Assembly: GCA_018136815.1 (NCBI GenBank)
Contig: CM030935.1
Coordinates: 4,382,159 to 4,446,158, forward strand
Length of the DNA stretch: 64,000 bases
Direction of reading: 5' to 3'
From: Isochrysis galbana
Lineage: Eukaryota; Haptophyta; Isochrysidales; Isochrysidaceae
Below, in pieces: positions 20,306 through 30,617 of the stretch. Below the pieces are notes generated by a model, which saw nothing but the letters and a program-made list of their open reading frames with translations, was not told where the DNA came from and did not search any database. Position numbers and translations under genes: made by a program. Within the stretch, counting starts at the first letter, position 1; each line of letters starts with the position of its first letter.

Positions 20306-21000
20306 ATGCGGCTGGGCGTACAGCAGCGTCGGGCCGGCTCGCGCAGGACCTTGCTCCTCCGGCTGCTCTCTCTCGCGATATGCACGCTCGTCGGGCTGAT
20401 CATCGTCGAGACATTCCTTCTCCCATCCAACGCTCCCTCTAGGAGCGTAGTGCCCGCCGCCACCGCTGCGCCGGTCGCCACGAGAATGAGCTTTGCTGCA
20501 GCAGCCGAAGCAACTGCCAACGCCCTCGCGCTCCTCTCAAGCTCCGCCGTGCCGAGCAGGCCAGCGTCGCTCGTCTTCGACGCCCCCCCCAACATCTCCG
20601 TCGTGATCCCATGCTACGGTCATGGCGACTTCATCGAGGAGACCCTAGGCTCGGTCGTCAGGCAGCGGTGTGCGTGCACGGCGTGTCCAGCAGGCTCAAG
20701 CACCTCGTTACGAACGGGACAGCCCTTACTCACGCGCACGCTCGCGCCTCTGCGGCAGGTACCCGCCGGTAGAAATCCTGGTTGTCGACGACGGTTCGCC
20801 CGAGTACTGCGGCGACGCCGCGCGAGCTCTGCTTGCCCACGAGGCAGTCGCGGCGCCGCGCAAGCGTCAAGTGCAGACGCTAGCCAAGTGGTGGGGGTGG
20901 AGTGCGGCCGACTTGGCGAGCTTCCGGGATGAGGTCTTGGTGACACCCAACCGGGGTGTCGCGCACGCGCGCAACACGGGAATCAAGCGCGCGAGAGGTG
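20306..21000 (+). CDS. Glycosyltransferase family 2, type II membrane protein, 3' end in gap
   Basis: The chosen start is the ATG at 20306, just before a basic stretch and a membrane anchor (LLLRLLSLAICTLVGLIIVE, residues ~16-36), as in Golgi type II enzymes. Exon 1 ends at 20667 inside the first GT2 strand-helix unit (ISVVIPCYGHGDFIEETLGS). An intron GTGTGC...GGCAG (20668-20758, 91 bp) follows. Exon 2 continues with VEILVVDDGSPEY, which holds the DDGS nucleotide-sugar motif, and LVTPNRGVAHARNTGIKRA, the usual NxGxxxARNxGI motif. The DXD region and the rest are lost in the run of Ns. Expected role: transfer of a sugar from UDP- or GDP-sugar in the secretory pathway; acceptor unknown. Confidence 0.85.
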
Positions 21001-21100
21001 NNNNNNNNNNNNNNNNNNNNNNNNNNNNNNNNNNNNNNNNNNNNNNNNNNNNNNNNNNNNNNNNNNNNNNNNNNNNNNNNNNNNNNNNNNNNNNNNNNNN
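21001..21100. other. Assembly gap (100 N)
   Basis: Exactly 100 Ns, a conventional unknown-length gap. Sequence on its right is AT-richer and encodes an unrelated ORF, so adjacency across the gap is not proven. Confidence 0.99.
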
Positions 21101-21493
21101 TCATATGCGGAATTCCTTCCCGTAGTACTACGAGTATCGATCTTAGTCATACTCGGTTGGATGGGCATGCGATATGTGAGGGCCGAGGCCCCGCCCGAAT
21201 GCCCCGACTTCCACATGTTGAAGAGTCGAACACGTCTCGATGGCTTCATTCGTGATGAGTGGTGTTATCAACAAGTGCCCATGACCGCAGAATTCATCCA
21301 AGAGCATGCAGATACCTGCTCCAAATTCTACATTGATGCAAGTTATGGGGTGCCCGCCGACCCAGCCAACTATCCGTTCGATTGCTCTTTGGGATGCCGT
21401 CTATGTGAGTATCAACGTGCGTACGATGGGGTCTACGAATGCAAAGCCTCTACACAAGTGACAAAGAATCACTGCTCTGGAAAACGACGATAA
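21101..21493 (+). CDS. Cysteine-rich membrane-anchored ORF, 5' partial
   Basis: Open from the gap edge to a stop at 21493 (130 codons; internal ATGs at 21161 and 21167). It has a hydrophobic segment (FLPVVLRVSILVILGWMGM), then ~110 residues with eight cysteines, including DCSLGCRLCEYQ and ECKAS, ending in a basic SGKRR. This suggests a short disulfide-stabilised ectodomain. No family recognised. Composition is AT-richer than the glycosyltransferase before the gap and similar to the 1-3056 block. Confidence 0.45.
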   Translation, partial: SYAEFLPVVLRVSILVILGWMGMRYVRAEAPPECPDFHMLKSRTRLDGFIRDEWCYQQVPMTAEFIQEHADTCSKFYIDASYGVPADPANYPFDCSLGCRLCEYQRAYDGVYECKASTQVTKNHCSGKRR

Positions 21494-21636
21494 AGGAAAG
21501 AAGGCAGGATTTATGAAGGGAAAGCAGGGAATGGGCATAGGGTAGGAAATGGTGGTGTCGTGCGGCAACGCGCGTGTGTGCTAGTCCCTCCTAGGTTTGT
21601 AGCCCCGAATCTTCAGAAGTTTTCTAAAAGAACGGC

Positions 21637-21745
21637 AACTTATTTTATACTTAGATCACCCATGGGCCATGGAGAGACACGAGCCACCACCACCACCACC
21701 CCTCCCCCCCTCTCCACTCCTTCCCTGCTGTAGGGAAGGAACCAC
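21637..21745 (-). repeat. Four-hairpin cassette, degenerate copy
   Basis: H2 is intact as CCTTCCCT-GCTGT-AGGGAAGG (21719-21739), a compensated version of CCTCCCC/GGGGAGG in the other copies. Linkers GAGAGTGGGTGGTT and AGTGGAGAG match on the minus strand. H4 survives as CTAAGTATAAAATAAG. H1 and H3 are eroded; H3 is replaced by a (CCA)n stretch. Confidence 0.65.
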
Positions 21746-22604
21746 CCACTCTCCTGCTCCTAGCCCATGCCGCTGACCCACTCATGGCAGCGAGATGTGC
21801 CACCTTCCGCGACAAAGATGCGGGCCTCACCGGAGGCTTGGCCGTCTCCTCTTCTCTTCGCTTCTCCGCCGCAAGCGCCGCGCACGTCGACCTCTCCGAG
21901 CCCGCTCCGTCCCGTTCTTGGGCGGCGATGAACTGAGGGGCGCCTAGGTCTACTAAGCGCCACGCGGGGACGACATCGGACATCTGGATCGGATGGCACC
22001 GCCTTGCGAAATACTAGGCCTCAGAACGCACGACAGGTGTGGAATATTAATGATTCATCTCTTGCGAAGTTTGGAAAGCAGCTCTTTTTCATTAGGAGGA
22101 GTGTGTATGTGACATGTACAACGCATGGCAAAGACACAACGACCTCCGCACAGCTCACAGCTGAGGATGATGTATGAAAACGAGCCAAGGAAATCATGGA
22201 GGTAAGAACAAGAAGCTAGTGAAGGTAAAGCGAAGTGCGGCGCCATGCTGACAAACTGGGCGATATGCCAGGGTGCTTCAGAAATGTGAGGATACCGATA
22301 GATCGCCAAGTAGGGGAAATTCGCCACTGCAAATGATGTGAGCTCGGGATATACTAGTTAGTACTGTGACGTGATGGATTTAGCGCTCATTGAGCGTACA
22401 CTTCATGCTTTGAATGCGGAGAATTGAAAATTGACCGTGCATCGTGCCCATGCATTGTGTAGATGGGTGCCCACTCTGTTTGTACTTCCGAACGTGGCAA
22501 GCCCATGGCAGTTTTGTCGCATCTCTCCCCTGCATGAGTCGCTCTCTCGACAAATATATTGAGCTTTCGCAAGTTGAGTGCAGTGGTCGGTCTATGCGAT
22601 GACA
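21746..22604. other. Spacer, no convincing gene
   Basis: Short ORFs only. Part of it is presumably the 3' region of the minus-strand methyltransferase gene ending at 22605. Confidence 0.4.
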
Positions 22605-23678
22605 TCACTTGACGAAAGCAAGCTCATAGCAGCACGTATCCAGTGGTAGTCCAGCCACTGCGAGGAAGTCCTCCACTCGCTGATCGAATGGGTACCCACG
22701 GTTGGCATTCATCCACCACAGGCGAAAGCCATGCTTGAGAATCAAGGTGTCGAAAAGTATGACTAGTTGGCGAGGCGACGGCGGGGTCAGAGTGGGGCTC
22801 AGGTGTAGCTCGAGCGTGAAAAGCTTTACTGGCCTCAGTAGCTCTGAAGAAGTGCTTGCAATTTGTTCGAGCGCCGCCCACTCACATCCCTCACAGTCGA
22901 TAGAAAGCACATCCGGATACCTTTGTGTCCCATCGGTAGCGGAAGCTAGCTGAATGAGTTGCTCAAGAGTAAACATTTTCTCGCTAAGCTCCCCGTATCC
23001 CTGCAGCCGCCCCCGATGATTCCCCGGATGAACACCGCTGAGACCTGCGTAGTGAAAGGTGACTTTCTTCCCTAGTCCACGTGCCTGCCTTTGGTGTGTT
23101 CGTCGGAGCTCGACCGTGGGGTCGAAAGCATGCACATCGCAGCCGTGTTTGAGAGCCGTCGCGGCGAATTGCCACACGCCGCCGATCCCCACTATGTACG
23201 CCACACAAGGTTGATTCGTACTCTTTGGCCAGAACGCTGTGCAATCCGCCTGCGATTGCTGCTTACCAAAGCTGGTAAAGTTCGTCGGACAGGTGTGAAA
23301 GGGGGGCACGCGCGGCACTCTCCCTCCATACCAGTGGGCGGAGCTAGCAGGGTGGCGGCGCAGCAGAGCGAGCCACTTGCGGAGGCGTTGGTACATCAAC
23401 TCGTCTAGCCGATTCCGCACCCTCGCTTCCTCGAGTGCGCATTTGTAGTCCTGCCCAGTCCAGTCTTTGAGGGGTACTCCCTTCCATCGAGGCTCTCCTT
23501 CTCTCTCTCCCTCTCCGCAAAGCTCGCTCTGGCCTAACTCGCGCAGGGCACGGCTCTCGCGCTCGAGGAAGAGCTCGTCCTCACCTAGCACCGCATTCGC
23601 AGCGGCCAGAGCATGGCTCCTATTCGCGCAGCGAGAGAGAGGAGAGAGGGAGAGCAGAGGGGCCGCAGCGAGCGCCAT
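22605..23678 (-). CDS. FkbM/METTL24-like SAM-dependent methyltransferase, secretory-pathway type
   Basis: 357 codons from an ATG at 23678. The N-terminus (MALAAAPLLSLSPLSRC) is weakly hydrophobic and could be a signal peptide. Residues ~150-185 hold the SAM-binding loop (YIVGIGGVWQFAATALKHGC, then VHAFDPT). Residues ~255-275 hold the FkbM signature YPDVLSIDCEGCEWAALEQI, followed by a LFTLELHL strand. The final part (GFRLWWMNANRGYPF) resembles METTL24-type proteins. The family usually O-methylates sugars or small molecules; the substrate here is unknown. Single exon as far as can be seen. Confidence 0.85.
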   Translation of the reverse strand: MALAAAPLLSLSPLSRCANRSHALAAANAVLGEDELFLERESRALRELGQSELCGEGEREGEPRWKGVPLKDWTGQDYKCALEEARVRNRLDELMYQRLRKWLALLRRHPASSAHWYGGRVPRVPPFHTCPTNFTSFGKQQSQADCTAFWPKSTNQPCVAYIVGIGGVWQFAATALKHGCDVHAFDPTVELRRTHQRQARGLGKKVTFHYAGLSGVHPGNHRGRLQGYGELSEKMFTLEQLIQLASATDGTQRYPDVLSIDCEGCEWAALEQIASTSSELLRPVKLFTLELHLSPTLTPPSPRQLVILFDTLILKHGFRLWWMNANRGYPFDQRVEDFLAVAGLPLDTCCYELAFVK

Positions 23679-25116
23679 CGGGGACGCAGTCCCCTCTTCC
23701 CCACGATCACAAGAATATTGAATCCCTATCTTTCCTCTTCTCTTCTCTTCTATGAAGGAGAGAGCTGTGGTGAAAAGATTGCCCGGTGGGATCCGGCTAC
23801 TCCTATGGTATAGTCAAAGAGAGGGAAGAGGGAAATCTGTTTCTTCCTCTCTCCCGGTCCCTCCCTCCCTCCCTCCCTCCCTCTCTCTCTCTCTCTCCCT
23901 GTGGGTGTTCTCTCTATGCGTTCGTCCACGCCTCCTTTCTTCCACTCCTCCTCCTTCTAGGTATGTGTCTTTTGCCTCCCTTCCTCTCCCCCCTTTTCTC
24001 CTTCTGAGAGCACAACGAGAGAGAGAAGAAGAGAGAGCGGACTCCATGCGCCCAATCCAGAGTATCGCTACTCTTCTCTAGACTAGCGAAAGAATCCAGA
24101 AGGCCCCCCCCCCCACCTCTCATTCTGAGCCGGGGGCGGAGGGGGGTCGTCCCGGGTCTCTCTCCTGTCCAGTCCGCACTCGCGGCGAACATCGCGTTGC
24201 GGGAGGCACTCATCCATCCCGCGGCGCCCATCGCGTTCGTCCTCGTCGTAGTCCTTCCCCACCGCCGAGCGCGGTCCGCTCCCCCCCTCGGGGCGTTGTC
24301 CGTTCCACCCCCCTCGGGGCGATGGCGATGTGTCCGGTCCCCCCCCCCCCCCCCCCCCCCTCCCCCGCGCGCGCGCCGTTCCCCCCTTGTCGTCGCTGCG
24401 ATTCCTCCGATGATTGCCTCAGTTTCGTCTTTCGTCTGCTCTTCACTGCAATATCCGCGGAGGCGCGCCGAGGATTTGTCGCATTCGCGAGCCTCTGCAG
24501 GCTATTTCATCGTCATCGTCGTTTTTACGCGCCTCTTCGTCTACGATGACTCTAATTCTATCAATCTCTACACTTCATTCTTCATTCAACGCTGGTCTAC
24601 AACTAAGTTCTAAGGCTGTGAACACCCACCGGCCATACCAAACATGTTTCAACCTGGTAGTGGCCCACAGCTACATAGACTGGTGGTGGTGGTGGACCAT
24701 AGCTACATAGACTGGTAGTGTTAGTGGCGAAAGTGGTTGGGTGTTAACATGTTAACACTGCTGTTAAGGTGGTTCCCATCGCCCCCATTTGTCTCCATGG
24801 CCGCCACCACGCAGGTCTCCTTCTGCCTTCAGCTTGCGACAGAGGTGCTCGACGCCGCGACGCCGCTTCGGAAGCGAAAGCCGGCTGGACTTTGTGTGAT
24901 GCGGGCAAGGATGTGACAAACTCCGCAGAGTTTCTGAGCCCTGCGTCCGCACACGTCCAGTCGCGAACGGAGCATGAATTGGTCGATATGGGCAAGGTCG
25001 CCGTCGGCATGTCAGTCCTCAATCGCCGTGGTGGCACGCGGGGTCCGCCGAAGCAGTCCCAACGTGTGCACTCCCAGAAGGGAGTATGTGGCTATGATCT
25101 GTGTGGTGTAGATAAG
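23679..25116. other. Pyrimidine- and C-rich spacer upstream of the methyltransferase
   Basis: Contains (CCCT)n/(CT)n at 23855-23905, a poly-C run at 24340-24361, and a near-duplicate CATAGCTACATAGACTGGT (24669-24690, 24699-24715). It also has GTGTTAACATGTTAACAC (24743-24761) followed by TGCTGTTAAGG, another arm/inverted arm/arm pattern. At 24780-25010 the minus strand has a short coding-like stretch (LRSRLDVCGRRAQKLCGVCH) without a supportable gene model. Confidence 0.5.
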
Positions 25117-25238
25117 CCAACTAAGTTTATACTTGGTTGACCCATGGGGGGGCACGAGCCCCCCCCTCTCTCCACTCCTCCCCTGCCATGGGGGAGGAAC
25201 CACCCATCCTCCTGGCATGCCTGATGGCTTGCCAGGAG
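25117..25238 (-). repeat. Four-hairpin cassette, intact copy on minus strand
   Basis: In plus coordinates: H4 CCAACTAAG-TTTATA-CTTGGTTG (25117-25139); H3 GGGGGGGC-ACGA-GCCCCCCC (25146-25165); H2 CCTCCCC-TGCCATG-GGGGAGG (25177-25197); H1 CTCCTGGCA, 12-nt loop, TGCCAGGAG (25209-25238). It is the inverted counterpart of 50186-50305, nearly identical, with compensating changes in H4 (CCAAG against CTTAG/CTTGG). Confidence 0.85.
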
Positions 25239-25239
25239 G

Positions 25240-25666
25240 AGACGGCCCTGCTGACCCACTCTCTCACCCACAGGCACGCCTGATTTAGGGCCAGGTAAAT
25301 ACTTGTAGCGGTAGCGGAATTCGCCCAAACTTGTCGGCCAAACTTGCGTGATTCTTGGAGCTGACTGCCTGAACTTGTCGTCAAACTTGTAGCAATTTGT
25401 GTGGTGCCGCAAGTACGTCCGTAACACGTTACAACACGTTTCCCTTAAGGAGCACAGAAAATCTCGCCACTAGCCACTAGATATCAGATATCGCGATATC
25501 GCGCACCTCCACCTACCTACCTCCTATCTCCAACCTCCCTTCACCTTCACCTCTCTCTACATGATGATGATATGATTTTTGAATAGCGCATTGTTTCAAC
25601 ATTTCACGCAACACACATGTTCCCACATGCACATGCATGACATGACACAACCACACTTACACTTAT
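25240..25666. other. Spacer, no gene seen
   Basis: Low-complexity CT-rich sequence. GATATC-A-GATATC-GC-GATATC lies at about 25481-25501, another triple-arm palindrome. No gene supported. Confidence 0.4.
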
Positions 25667-26330
25667 TTATGAAGACTTCTCCCGGTTGTTGTTGTTGTAA
25701 CGCAACATCAGCGCGGCTTGAATCTGATCCCCAAGAGATGCCGAACGATCTGGACCAAATATTGTGGTCAGCAAAGAAAACACGCGCTCACATGAAGCTG
25801 AATTTGGAGTCATGCTGAATGTAACCCTCGCCGCCAACGCCCAAGTGGGGAACTTTGTATGATTGGATGCCCACCATCTAAGCACCTGCTGCGTGAACGT
25901 TGGCACCTCGGAGTGATCAATCTTGGTCCCGCGACATGCAGCCAAGTATGCGGGAAGCTCATTCAGCAACCCTTGCGTGATAGAAGGCAAATGATGAAAG
26001 GAAGGAATCTCTGCGAGCTGATGGACCCAAAGATCATCCACCTTGCACCTTGCCATAGGCAAAGGCTGGATTAAACGCTCGCAGGAGCCCGGTTCGGCGA
26101 TGCTGCTCCTTACAATGATACGGAGAGGCGCACTCATCTGTCAGATGATTTTCAAGATAATTGAATGCTCCTTTCACTTGCTCCACGAGCGACGACCATT
26201 CAGGCAAAGCCGTTGCATCAATTGCCCGTCGAATCTCCTCTTCCTCAGTCACATATCGCTGGCGCGTGCAGTGGCGCTTGCCTGTGACGAGGGAGAGGCG
26301 GGCGGTGAGATGCGCGCCATGGGCTCATAC
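25667..26330 (-). mobile_element. hAT transposase C-terminal remnant, frameshifted
   Basis: The minus strand encodes first (26330-26040) TEEEEIRRAIDATALPEWSS and SLVEQVKGAFNYLENHL, then after a frame change (26137-25667) the hAT dimerisation region: VLRWWASNHTKFPTWALAAR, VTFSMTPNSASCERVFSLL, and a DQIQAALMLRYNNN end. The S-ASCERVFS block is diagnostic of hAT (hATC) transposases. The catalytic half is missing and the frame is broken, so this copy is inactive. Confidence 0.8.
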
Positions 26331-27020
26331 ACGGGCTTTCTCTTCCTTGTTTCCTTCCTTCTGTGTCTTCCCCGCCCAGGTGGGAAAAATACGTTAGTGT
26401 GGAGGAATGTTGGGAGAAAGTCGAGTGTGCGTGTCTCGGATTGTTGTCGGACTCGTCGGATTGGTATCCTGTCGGCCTCTGTTGCCTTCGTCCCTCGCCC
26501 CAGTCGCTCCCCGCTCCCTCGTTCTCGCTCTCGCTCTCGCTCAGTCGTAACAAGCAATCTTACAACACCAACCAAATCCACTCACTCACCCACTCACCCT
26601 CGCTATCCGCTATGTCCGCTCCGTCTTCGCGCTCGCCCTCGCCACTGCCCGCCATCCATCCTCCAACCATGGAAGATGGTCTGCCCGTCCCGCCCGCCAA
26701 TGGCCAAAATGCCGTGCCTGCCGCCGCCTACCTTCCGTCCCGTTCGGTCCCTCCTGTTCCATCCGTAATCTCCAATCCGTCATCATCAAATGTTCCATGA
26801 CCGTCTTCTGTCTTCTCTCGTCTATCGGTTGTAGCTCCCCAGCGAGGTCTGCCCTCGTTGTGCCGACCCCTCTGTCGCATGTCTGCGCGTTGCTAAGTTG
26901 CCCTGGTGCCGACGCCTGGCCGTCCGTCCAGGTGTGGTTAGTTTTCACCCTGTTTGGTTTAGTTTGTGTGGTTCTGTGCCCTCGGACTTTTTGAGTCCAT
27001 TCGTTGTAGTCTCCCGTGTC
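26330..27020 (-). repeat. Retroelement-like repeat sharing a peptide with 9.1 kb
   Basis: At ~26940-26990 the minus strand encodes QKVRGHRTTQTKPNRVKTNH, nearly the same as QKARGHRATQTNPNGAKTNH at ~9110-9170. Flanking sequence diverges quickly. Probably the first coding part of one LTR-element family; no intact ORF. Confidence 0.5.
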
Positions 27021-28015
27021 TACCTCGGACCTAAGAAGCTCTCATTCTCATTCCCCCTCTCTTCCACTAGCTCGCTAGCTAGCCTCGTCTCTACTCTCCG
27101 ACGCCACGCGTCGCTATCCTTCGACCTCCTGTCTACCTCATCGCTCGTAGCGCCCGATGGCAGACACTCTCAGACCCGACTCTTGCTATGATCTGTCAGA
27201 CATCTTCCCGCAAGCAACAATCAACGACCCTTTCACGACCGCGTCAGCTGCCGCCCGCTAAAGCAAGCAGAATCAGCAACCAGCAACCGCAACAGTGACG
27301 AGTGGAAGTGCGTCAACACCGTGTCAACACTTGTTGTGCCCTGCGTCAACACTTGTAAGAGGCCAGATGGGTTAACACCTTGCCCAAGCTACTGAAATGG
27401 GCCCTCGAGGGCGTGTCAACGTGAACCCATACCCATACGCCCTGATGGTGCCTTAGTGCCCTGGGAACATTAAAAGAGGATATACATGAGGTAACCAACA
27501 AGCCAAGGTTTAGGCAAAACAAGCACTTTGTGCTCGTGCTCTCACCTAGCGAAGTTTGTCCTTACTTTAAGGACTCGTCCTTAAAAGCGAGGTACCTTTA
27601 TCCGTAAGCGCCCTCAGTTCAGATGTGGTGCCTGCCGCCAAGGAGTGGGTGCCTATTACCATGTCCAGTGCTTTTTCGCTTGTCATCGGTGTCTTCTGCC
27701 GTAGTCGGGGGTTTTTGGCGATTTTTAGGGCGATTTGAAATCGATCCGATTTCCGATTTGCGATTTCGCCATTTTCAAAATGCATTTTTTCACCGCTCAG
27801 AATAAGAGATAATAGAGTGTAATCTCCCTACACTAGTGTCATGACTCTTAGTTAGGGGGTTCTTTCCCGCCTATGTACAGTCCGCCTAGCCGAAAATTTG
27901 AGTGCTATACAGCACCCGAAGCTGATTCCTCAACCCCCCAAAAGTCCTTTTTTGGCACATACTAGGGTTAACTTAGGGGGGTATAAAAATAAAACGTTCG
28001 CATGGTCGTAATGTC
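27021..28015. other. Spacer with repeat ends
   Basis: 27440-27590 is related to 17680-17822. Three copies of CGTCAACAC / TGTCAACAC lie at ~27309-27355. No gene seen before the coiled-coil ORF at 28063. Confidence 0.45.
27558..27583 (+). repeat. Three-arm GTCCT motif, arm variant TTA
   Basis: GTCCTTA-CTT-TAAGGAC-TC-GTCCTTA. Same geometry as the motifs at 17793 and 37788 (arm 7, loop 3, arm 7, spacer 2, arm 7) but arm bases TA instead of AG or AC, changed in all three arms together. Preceded by CTCACCTAGCGAAGT, matching CTCACCTAGCAAAGT before the 17793 copy. Confidence 0.85.
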
Positions 28016-28017
28016 AT

Positions 28018-28045
28018 GTTCCTCTTTCGACGGAACGCGACCTGC
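28018..28045 (-). repeat. End fragment of dispersed element D
   Basis: CTCTTTCGACGGAACGCGAC matches the CTCTTTCGACGGAACGCAAC end of the 62-kb copy. It lies directly upstream of the ATG at 28063, so it may form part of that gene's 5' leader. Confidence 0.6.
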
Positions 28046-28062
28046 ATGAAAACCGCCGCAGC

Positions 28063-30099
28063 ATGAGGGGTCCGTTACGCGAGCGAGTGTCTGGCAACGC
28101 CTCGTCGGGCGGCAGCGGTAGCGGCGGCGCGGCATCGTCTATGGGCGAAGGAGAGACGCCGGCGAGCAGTGGCGAGGCAGAGCAGGATGCGCGGGTGGGG
28201 AGGGAGCGGCTGCTTGCCGCGATCGCCTCGGCCAACCTTACCGTCACCAGGGAGATCCTGGAGTCGGTCTCGCCCGCTCTCGCCTCAGGGGCGCTCGAGG
28301 CCGAGTGCACCGCCGCCTCTAAGGTGATCGAGGTGCTTACAGAGAGGGAGCGGGTGGAGGGGGAGGCGCGCGAGGCGAGAGAGAGGGCGCGTCAGCTTGA
28401 GGCGCGCTCCATCGCTGCCGAGTCTGCGAAGGTCCGCGCGGAGGCCGAGAAGCGTGACGAGGTGCGGCAGGCGGCGCAGCGAGTCGCGCAGCTTGAGGAG
28501 GAGCTGCGACGAGCGGAGGAGCGAGAGAACGCGGCGGCGACAGCGGGCGCTGCGCTCGGCCGTGCGAGCAGTATCTCGCCGGTCGATGGCATCCAGGCGT
28601 CCACCCGGATCAACGAGCTACAGGGCGTCGTGGTCTCACTGCAGACTCGCCTCCGCCAGTCCGAGCAGCAGGTGGCCCATGCGACGATTCGCGTGGAGGC
28701 GGCGGAGGCGGCAGCGGAGCCCCTACGCAAGCAGGTGGAGGATCTGGAGAGCGAGGTCGCACACTCACGCAAGTTGCTCACTCAGTCGGAGGAGTCGGCG
28801 GCCGTGCTGCAGCAGCACCTGAACGTGTTGCAGGCACGACTTACGGAGGCGCCCGTGAGTGAGATGCAGGCGATGGTGGGCGAGGCCAGCGCTGAGGAGG
28901 AGTCGGCGGCGGCGCTTGCGAAGGGCGCCGACCCTCTCGAGGCGCTGAAGGAATCTCTCGATGCTGAGCGCAGCCGGCGGAAGCAGATGGAGTCAGAGGC
29001 GCAGCGGTTGCGGCTGCAGACGTCAGAGCAGCTCGATCGGATGCGCAAGGGTGCAGAACGCTCGATGCGCGAGCTTCAGGGCCAGGTCGCGCGGCTGCAG
29101 GGCGAGCTGTTACGCGAGCGGCAGTCGACTGCAGAAGAACTCAATGCGATGCGTTCCAAGGCGGCGGCGGAGGCCGAGTACCGCCGGCGCGCGGAGGATG
29201 GCTGGCAGGAGTCGCAGCGGACGACGGAGGAGAAGACGCGCGAGGCCCTCGAGGCACGTCAGCGGGTGGCGGAGGTGGAGGGCAGACTGTCGGCTGCCGA
29301 GGAGACGGAGTTGCCCAAACTGAGGAAGGAGCTCCAGCAGACAATTGAGGAGCTCACGATCCAGCAGGCTGCGGTCGCGGAGCTGAGCAGCAAACTAAGC
29401 GAGACTGAGTACCGCGAGCAGTCAAGCGCGCAACATGCAGCGGCAGCGTACCAGTCGTACCAGCAGCAGGCAAATGCGGCCGCCGAGGCCACCGCCGCAG
29501 AGCTGACCGCAGCAAAGGAATATGCCGAATCAGACGCAGCCTACTGGCGGAGACACGCCGAGCAGGTCCGCTCACGAGTGGGCGGCGCGGCATCGCAGCT
29601 GGCGAGCGTGCGTCAATCGGTTGAGTCAATGCTCCAACGGTTAGCTAGCGCGACGGAGCTCTCCGACCTATCGGACCTGTCGCGCCTTCTGTTCGAGGTA
29701 AAGGCCCGACTTCTCGCGGTCGGCGAGGCGCTGCAGGCGCAGGCCACACGCCCGCGTGAGCAGCATTTCACCGACGCGTCGCCACAGCTCCGAAAGGTGC
29801 CCGCGCACCCAGCGCCCACGATTGGCTTCAAAGATGCAGCATCGGATGGACCACGGTTCCCGCACATCCACTCTCATCACGTCACTGCGCAGCACAGCAG
29901 CACGGCTGCGCGGCCGCAGGCGAGTAGAGCCCCTCTGACCAATGGCGCGGGACCAGCTCCTGGCCTCCGAGCGGCGGCCCGAGGACACACGCGCATTAGC
30001 GATGGCAATCTGCCACCCAGCCGCTTGCCCAAGCCGGCTCCACGGAACAGTGAGGCAAAGCTTGCGCATAGGGGGTCCAAAGTGCGGCGGGCCTTCTAG
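28063..30099 (+). CDS. Large coiled-coil protein with basic C-terminal tail
   Basis: 678 codons from an ATG at 28063. Residues 1-45 are Gly/Ser-rich and disordered. Residues ~80-570 are almost continuous heptad-type coiled coil rich in Ala, Glu, Arg and Gln (AAQRVAQLEEELRRAEERE; ELQGVVVSLQTRLRQSEQQV). Residues ~590-678 are a basic, Pro/Ser-rich tail (PPSRLPKPAPRNSEAKLAHR) that might bind nucleic acid, membrane or microtubules. No globular domain is present, so only a structural or scaffold role can be proposed. Codon use is strongly GC-ending and the frame is uninterrupted. It resembles the protein at 32843 in style but shares no clear sequence with it. Confidence 0.8.
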   Translation: MRGPLRERVSGNASSGGSGSGGAASSMGEGETPASSGEAEQDARVGRERLLAAIASANLTVTREILESVSPALASGALEAECTAASKVIEVLTERERVEGEAREARERARQLEARSIAAESAKVRAEAEKRDEVRQAAQRVAQLEEELRRAEERENAAATAGAALGRASSISPVDGIQASTRINELQGVVVSLQTRLRQSEQQVAHATIRVEAAEAAAEPLRKQVEDLESEVAHSRKLLTQSEESAAVLQQHLNVLQARLTEAPVSEMQAMVGEASAEEESAAALAKGADPLEALKESLDAERSRRKQMESEAQRLRLQTSEQLDRMRKGAERSMRELQGQVARLQGELLRERQSTAEELNAMRSKAAAEAEYRRRAEDGWQESQRTTEEKTREALEARQRVAEVEGRLSAAEETELPKLRKELQQTIEELTIQQAAVAELSSKLSETEYREQSSAQHAAAAYQSYQQQANAAAEATAAELTAAKEYAESDAAYWRRHAEQVRSRVGGAASQLASVRQSVESMLQRLASATELSDLSDLSRLLFEVKARLLAVGEALQAQATRPREQHFTDASPQLRKVPAHPAPTIGFKDAASDGPRFPHIHSHHVTAQHSSTAARPQASRAPLTNGAGPAPGLRAAARGHTRISDGNLPPSRLPKPAPRNSEAKLAHRGSKVRRAF

Positions 30100-30617
30100 C
30101 CTCGCGCGCTACGTCGCATGCGCGCATCATATGGGAGTTGCCTGCCGCCGTAGGATTAGCCGAGCGCGCAAGACCCCGAGTGAGCGCCATTATGATGTTG
30201 TGGGCCTCCCTTTGCTGCGCTCCCGGTCATCACTTCCTCGCAACTTACCGCTCCGTCTATCGCTGTCGGACCCGTCCATGAGTTGTGTGTTGTCCCCAGA
30301 TCGCGTTACGTGGTACGCACTGGCCATGTTGTGCGTTTGGGGGGAGGGGGGTGAGAAACCATCGGTACAGTTTTGCAATTCACATCATCGATAATTTAGT
30401 ACGTACCTCCGTCTTCCGTCTCAAAACTGAGACGTGAGGGAAGAGAAGACTAAGGTTGACTTGCTAAGGGCTTGGCCCAATAAAAACGGATTAGCGAGGG
30501 GGCTAGAGGGTACATTGGGGCTAAATGCCCATGACATTGAATAGATTTTGCTCTCAACTCACTCATCGCCTAGCTAGGCACTCCTACCACAAGGGGTGTT
30601 TTCACCCTTCTTGTCAC
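30100..30617. other. Spacer, 3' region of the coiled-coil gene
   Basis: No supported gene. An AAGGGGTG-TTTT-CACCCTT hairpin lies next to the LINE 5' break at ~30590. Confidence 0.4.

Noticed and set aside
25092..25427. Minus-strand ORF sharing a peptide (LLASHQACQE...GWFLPHGRGG) with the 50-kb ORF
   Set aside because: The shared peptide is just the translation of the hairpin cassette DNA in the same frame; it is not an independent protein domain.
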